The notes below the pieces were generated by a model. It had not been told where the DNA came from and made no database searches. It worked only from the letters and a program-made list of their open reading frames with translations. From assembly GCA_023391155.1 (NCBI GenBank), contig JAEWBM010000102.1, positions 1 through 28,233 of the forward strand: DNA of 28,233 nucleotides, read 5' to 3'. The stretch is from Acidobacteriota bacterium (lineage in GTDB: Bacteria > Acidobacteriota > Blastocatellia > Pyrinomonadales > Pyrinomonadaceae). The first letter of the stretch is position 1. Each line of letters starts with the position of its first letter. Shown piece after piece: positions 27,736 through 28,233 of this stretch. A program made the translations under genes and the position numbers.

Positions 27736-28144
27736 TACCGCCGCCGCATGCGCTCTGCTGCTTTTCGCCGCCTGCTCCTTCGGCCAGGCCGTCGAGAACT
27801 CGAGCCGCTCGACGATCGGCTACATCCAATCTAATGGTACGGTCGAGAACTCAAGCCGCAGCACTATCGGTTATTTTCGCGACAACGGCGCGGTCGAGAA
27901 TTCGAGCCGCAGTACGATCGGCTACATCCGCGAAAACGGCACGGTCGAAAATTCGTCAAGATCGACCATCGGCTACATCACTTCAAGCGGAGCGGTCGAG
28001 AACTCGAGCCGGTCAACCATTGGATATGTCACGTCCGGGGGCGCTGTCGAGGACAGCTCCCGGCGTACCATCGGTTATGCGAAAGGGATAAAGCGAGAGT
28101 GGGCCGCTGCGTTTTTCTTTTTCTTTTTCACGCCCGAGAAATAG
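27713..28144 (+). CDS. Small exported protein of six 17-residue repeats with a phenylalanine-rich tail
   Basis: 143 residues. I use ATG 27713-27715 because a signal peptide starts there at once (hydrophobic 11-20, then CSFGQA) and AAGGGG stands about 10 bases upstream; an in-frame start at 27677 adds 12 residues inside the permease gene. Residues 26-127 are six tandem units of the form [AT]VENSSRSTIGY-x4-G; the sixth is degenerate (VEDSSRRTIGYAKG). The regular GY and SSR positions predict short beta-strands stacking into a ring or solenoid. The pattern recalls the small beta-flower-type repeat proteins described in Bacteroidetes, but this is a resemblance from memory. The tail WAAAFFFFFFTPEK is strikingly hydrophobic and could dock to a membrane or partner. 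The start overlaps the permease end by 23 bases. Function unknown. Confidence 0.85.
   Translation: MKHRTLNSTAAACALLLFAACSFGQAVENSSRSTIGYIQSNGTVENSSRSTIGYFRDNGAVENSSRSTIGYIRENGTVENSSRSTIGYITSSGAVENSSRSTIGYVTSGGAVEDSSRRTIGYAKGIKREWAAAFFFFFFTPEK
27788..28093 (+). repeat. Six tandem 51-base coding repeats
   Basis: The units have a strict 51-base period. The first five keep an almost identical VENSSRSTIGY core; the sixth has three changes. At the DNA level they differ mostly at synonymous sites (serine as TCG, AGC or TCA; arginine as CGC, CGG or AGA), so they are old protein repeats under selection rather than a recent slippage array. Confidence 0.9.
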
Positions 28145-28174
28145 ACGCTAAAAGATATCGGCTCCGAGGAAGTT

Positions 28175-28233
28175 CTAGCGGAGGTAATTGATCGTATCGT
28201 TGAGCGTTTCCTGCGGGTCGCGGGGCTCGAAGC
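28175..28233 (-). CDS. C-terminal end of a probable NAD-dependent epimerase/reductase (partial)
   Basis: Only 18 codons and a TAG lie inside the window, reading leftward: FEPRDPQETLNDTINYLR. This ending closely resembles the C-terminus of extended short-chain dehydrogenases of the dihydroflavonol-reductase or sugar-epimerase type, which end in a GF-x-PR-x-x-x-E-x-L-x-D-T-x-x-W/Y-x-R helix. The gene converges on the repeat protein; its body is off the right edge, so the call rests on this short tail. Confidence 0.45.
   Translation of the reverse strand, partial: FEPRDPQETLNDTINYLR

Noticed and set aside
27788..28093. CRISPR-like array because of the regular 51-base period
   Set aside because: There are no separate repeat and spacer segments; the whole period codes for a conserved 17-residue unit in one open frame with a signal peptide.

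Overview
The window looks like ordinary chromosome of a moderately GC-rich, didermic, mostly heterotrophic bacterium. Gene content and style (many secreted peptidases, TonB-like proteins, a Tat-exported class V aminotransferase, an ACMSD/kynureninase pair) would fit an Acidobacteriota member of the Blastocatellia/Pyrinomonadaceae type. This is inference from content only; there is no rRNA in the window. I saw no tRNA, rRNA, insertion sequence, integrase or CRISPR array.

Left part (1-4243, minus strand): a compact three-gene unit reads leftward: ACMS decarboxylase, kynureninase, then a formate dehydrogenase alpha subunit that runs off the left edge. The first two belong to tryptophan/kynurenine catabolism. 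The third may consume the formate released when N-formylkynurenine is hydrolysed. Next come an unknown secreted protein (4361-5419), a strong terminator, and a leftward helicase gene that holds only the N-terminal RecA domain.

Middle (6505-11959): two adjacent genes encode paralogous copies of an uncharacterised envelope domain, the first carried on a TonB-like scaffold. A small secreted protein and then secA follow. The secA frame ends at an in-frame TAG in the middle of its C-terminal zinc-binding motif, and the rest of the motif continues in frame after the stop. This is the most striking anomaly in the window.

Right-middle (12056-18297): a SnoaL-like exported protein diverges from a Tat-exported class V aminotransferase. 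Then come a nucleotidyltransferase-like gene translationally coupled to an EEP-family nuclease/phosphatase, a TPR+TonB-C protein with a near-consensus promoter, and a second, secreted EEP protein.

Right (18356-28233): an M19 dipeptidase, a four-PAS GGDEF-EAL protein with all signature motifs intact, an S9D-type glutamyl endopeptidase downstream of a class A beta-lactamase-like serine hydrolase, an APC amino-acid permease, a small exported protein made of six 17-residue repeats, and the last codons of a probable NAD-dependent epimerase. Taken together, much of the window serves peptide and amino-acid use: exported peptidases, an amino-acid permease and tryptophan breakdown.
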